Shown: in pieces, positions 5,299 to 5,411 of the stretch
Numbering within the stretch: the first letter of the stretch is position 1
How the letters are laid out: the number at the start of each line of letters is the position of its first letter
Assembly (NCBI GenBank): GCA_003530935.1
Contig: DPEO01000013.1
Span: 1-5,411, forward strand
Direction of reading: 5' to 3'
Source of the DNA: Desulfomicrobiaceae bacterium
GTDB lineage: Bacteria; Desulfobacterota; Desulfovibrionia; Desulfovibrionales; Desulfomicrobiaceae
DNA length: 5,411 bases
Made by a program: the position numbers and the translations under genes
The notes under the pieces: generated by a model
The model's database searches: none
Seen by the model: only the letters and a program-made list of their open reading frames with translations
Told to the model about the DNA's origin: nothing

Positions 5299-5411
5299 AT
5301 GTTCAAGCGCCTGTTCCTGCTTCTCGTGGCGGTTTTGGCATGGGCCACGCCCCTGTGGGCGAAAACCTTCGCGGTGCTTCCCTTTGCCGTGCACGGCCCC
5401 AAAGAATACCA
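5299..5411 (+). CDS. Start of an exported protein with signal peptide (3' end outside window)
   Basis: Only 37 full codons are visible. The protein starts with MFKR, a hydrophobic core at residues 5-16, and a cleavage-like TPLWA end at 17-21, then continues KTFAVLPFAVHGPKEY. This is a good Sec signal peptide, so the product is periplasmic or outer-membrane associated. The mature start, a beta-strand-like AVLPF followed by a short polar turn, recalls TolB-N-like or CsgG/FlgT-like folds, and from memory similar starts occur in exported proteins of Desulfovibrio, but this is a weak resemblance that cannot be settled from so short a piece. It diverges from the TPR gene. No convincing -35/-10 pair was found in front of it: TTGACA at 5218-5223 has no -10 partner at normal spacing. 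Confidence 0.75.
   Translation, partial: MFKRLFLLLVAVLAWATPLWAKTFAVLPFAVHGPKEY

Noticed and set aside
5335..5350. Second sigma-54-like GG-N10-GC site on the plus strand (TTGGCATGGGCCACGC)
   Set aside because: It lies inside the signal-peptide codons of the plus-strand gene and lacks the TT before the -12 GC, so it is likely chance.

Overview
The window comes from a GC-rich bacterial chromosome. Sampled stretches run to about 68% G+C, the genes are tightly packed, and strong GGAGG-type ribosome binding sites precede almost every gene. An NtrC-type activator and a sigma-54-like promoter, a soluble HisKA kinase, a TauE/SafE-type anion exporter and a TPR protein with a twin-arginine-like N-terminus together suggest a Desulfovibrio-like sulfate reducer (Desulfobacterota). 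That placement is inference from gene content and style; no ribosomal or other phylogenetic marker is present.

From 4464 down to 1, on the minus strand, lies what looks like one signalling and transport operon of five genes. In transcription order they are: a stand-alone response-regulator receiver (4464-4030); a TauE/SafE-family permease (3972-2698); an unrecognised membrane protein with two membrane segments and a large extracytoplasmic domain (2694-1999); a cytoplasmic histidine kinase (1891-776); and a sigma-54 activator of the NtrC family (779 to beyond position 1, cut by the window edge). Coupling is tight at two junctions. The small membrane protein has its ribosome binding site inside the end of the permease gene with a 3-base gap, and kinase and activator overlap by four bases (GTGA). 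A strong hairpin followed by four Ts separates the transporter half from the kinase/activator half.

The 210-base gap in front of the operon (4465-4674) holds a good sigma-54-like -24/-12 element, a 17-base inverted repeat about 144 bases upstream of the predicted start, and a two-copy 15-base direct repeat with 19-base period. This suggests that the operon is driven by sigma-54 and activated by its own NtrC-type regulator, a positive feedback loop. The kinase has no membrane segment, so the membrane proteins of the same operon are candidates for feeding it the signal. It also has Glu where HisKA bifunctional kinases normally carry the Asn/Thr needed for phosphatase action, so the stand-alone receiver could help drain phosphate.

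Upstream of the operon on the same strand is a small TPR protein (5148-4675). After a 150-base divergent intergenic region, the plus strand begins an exported protein (from 5299) of which only 37 codons are in the window. No tRNA, rRNA, CRISPR array or insertion sequence was seen.
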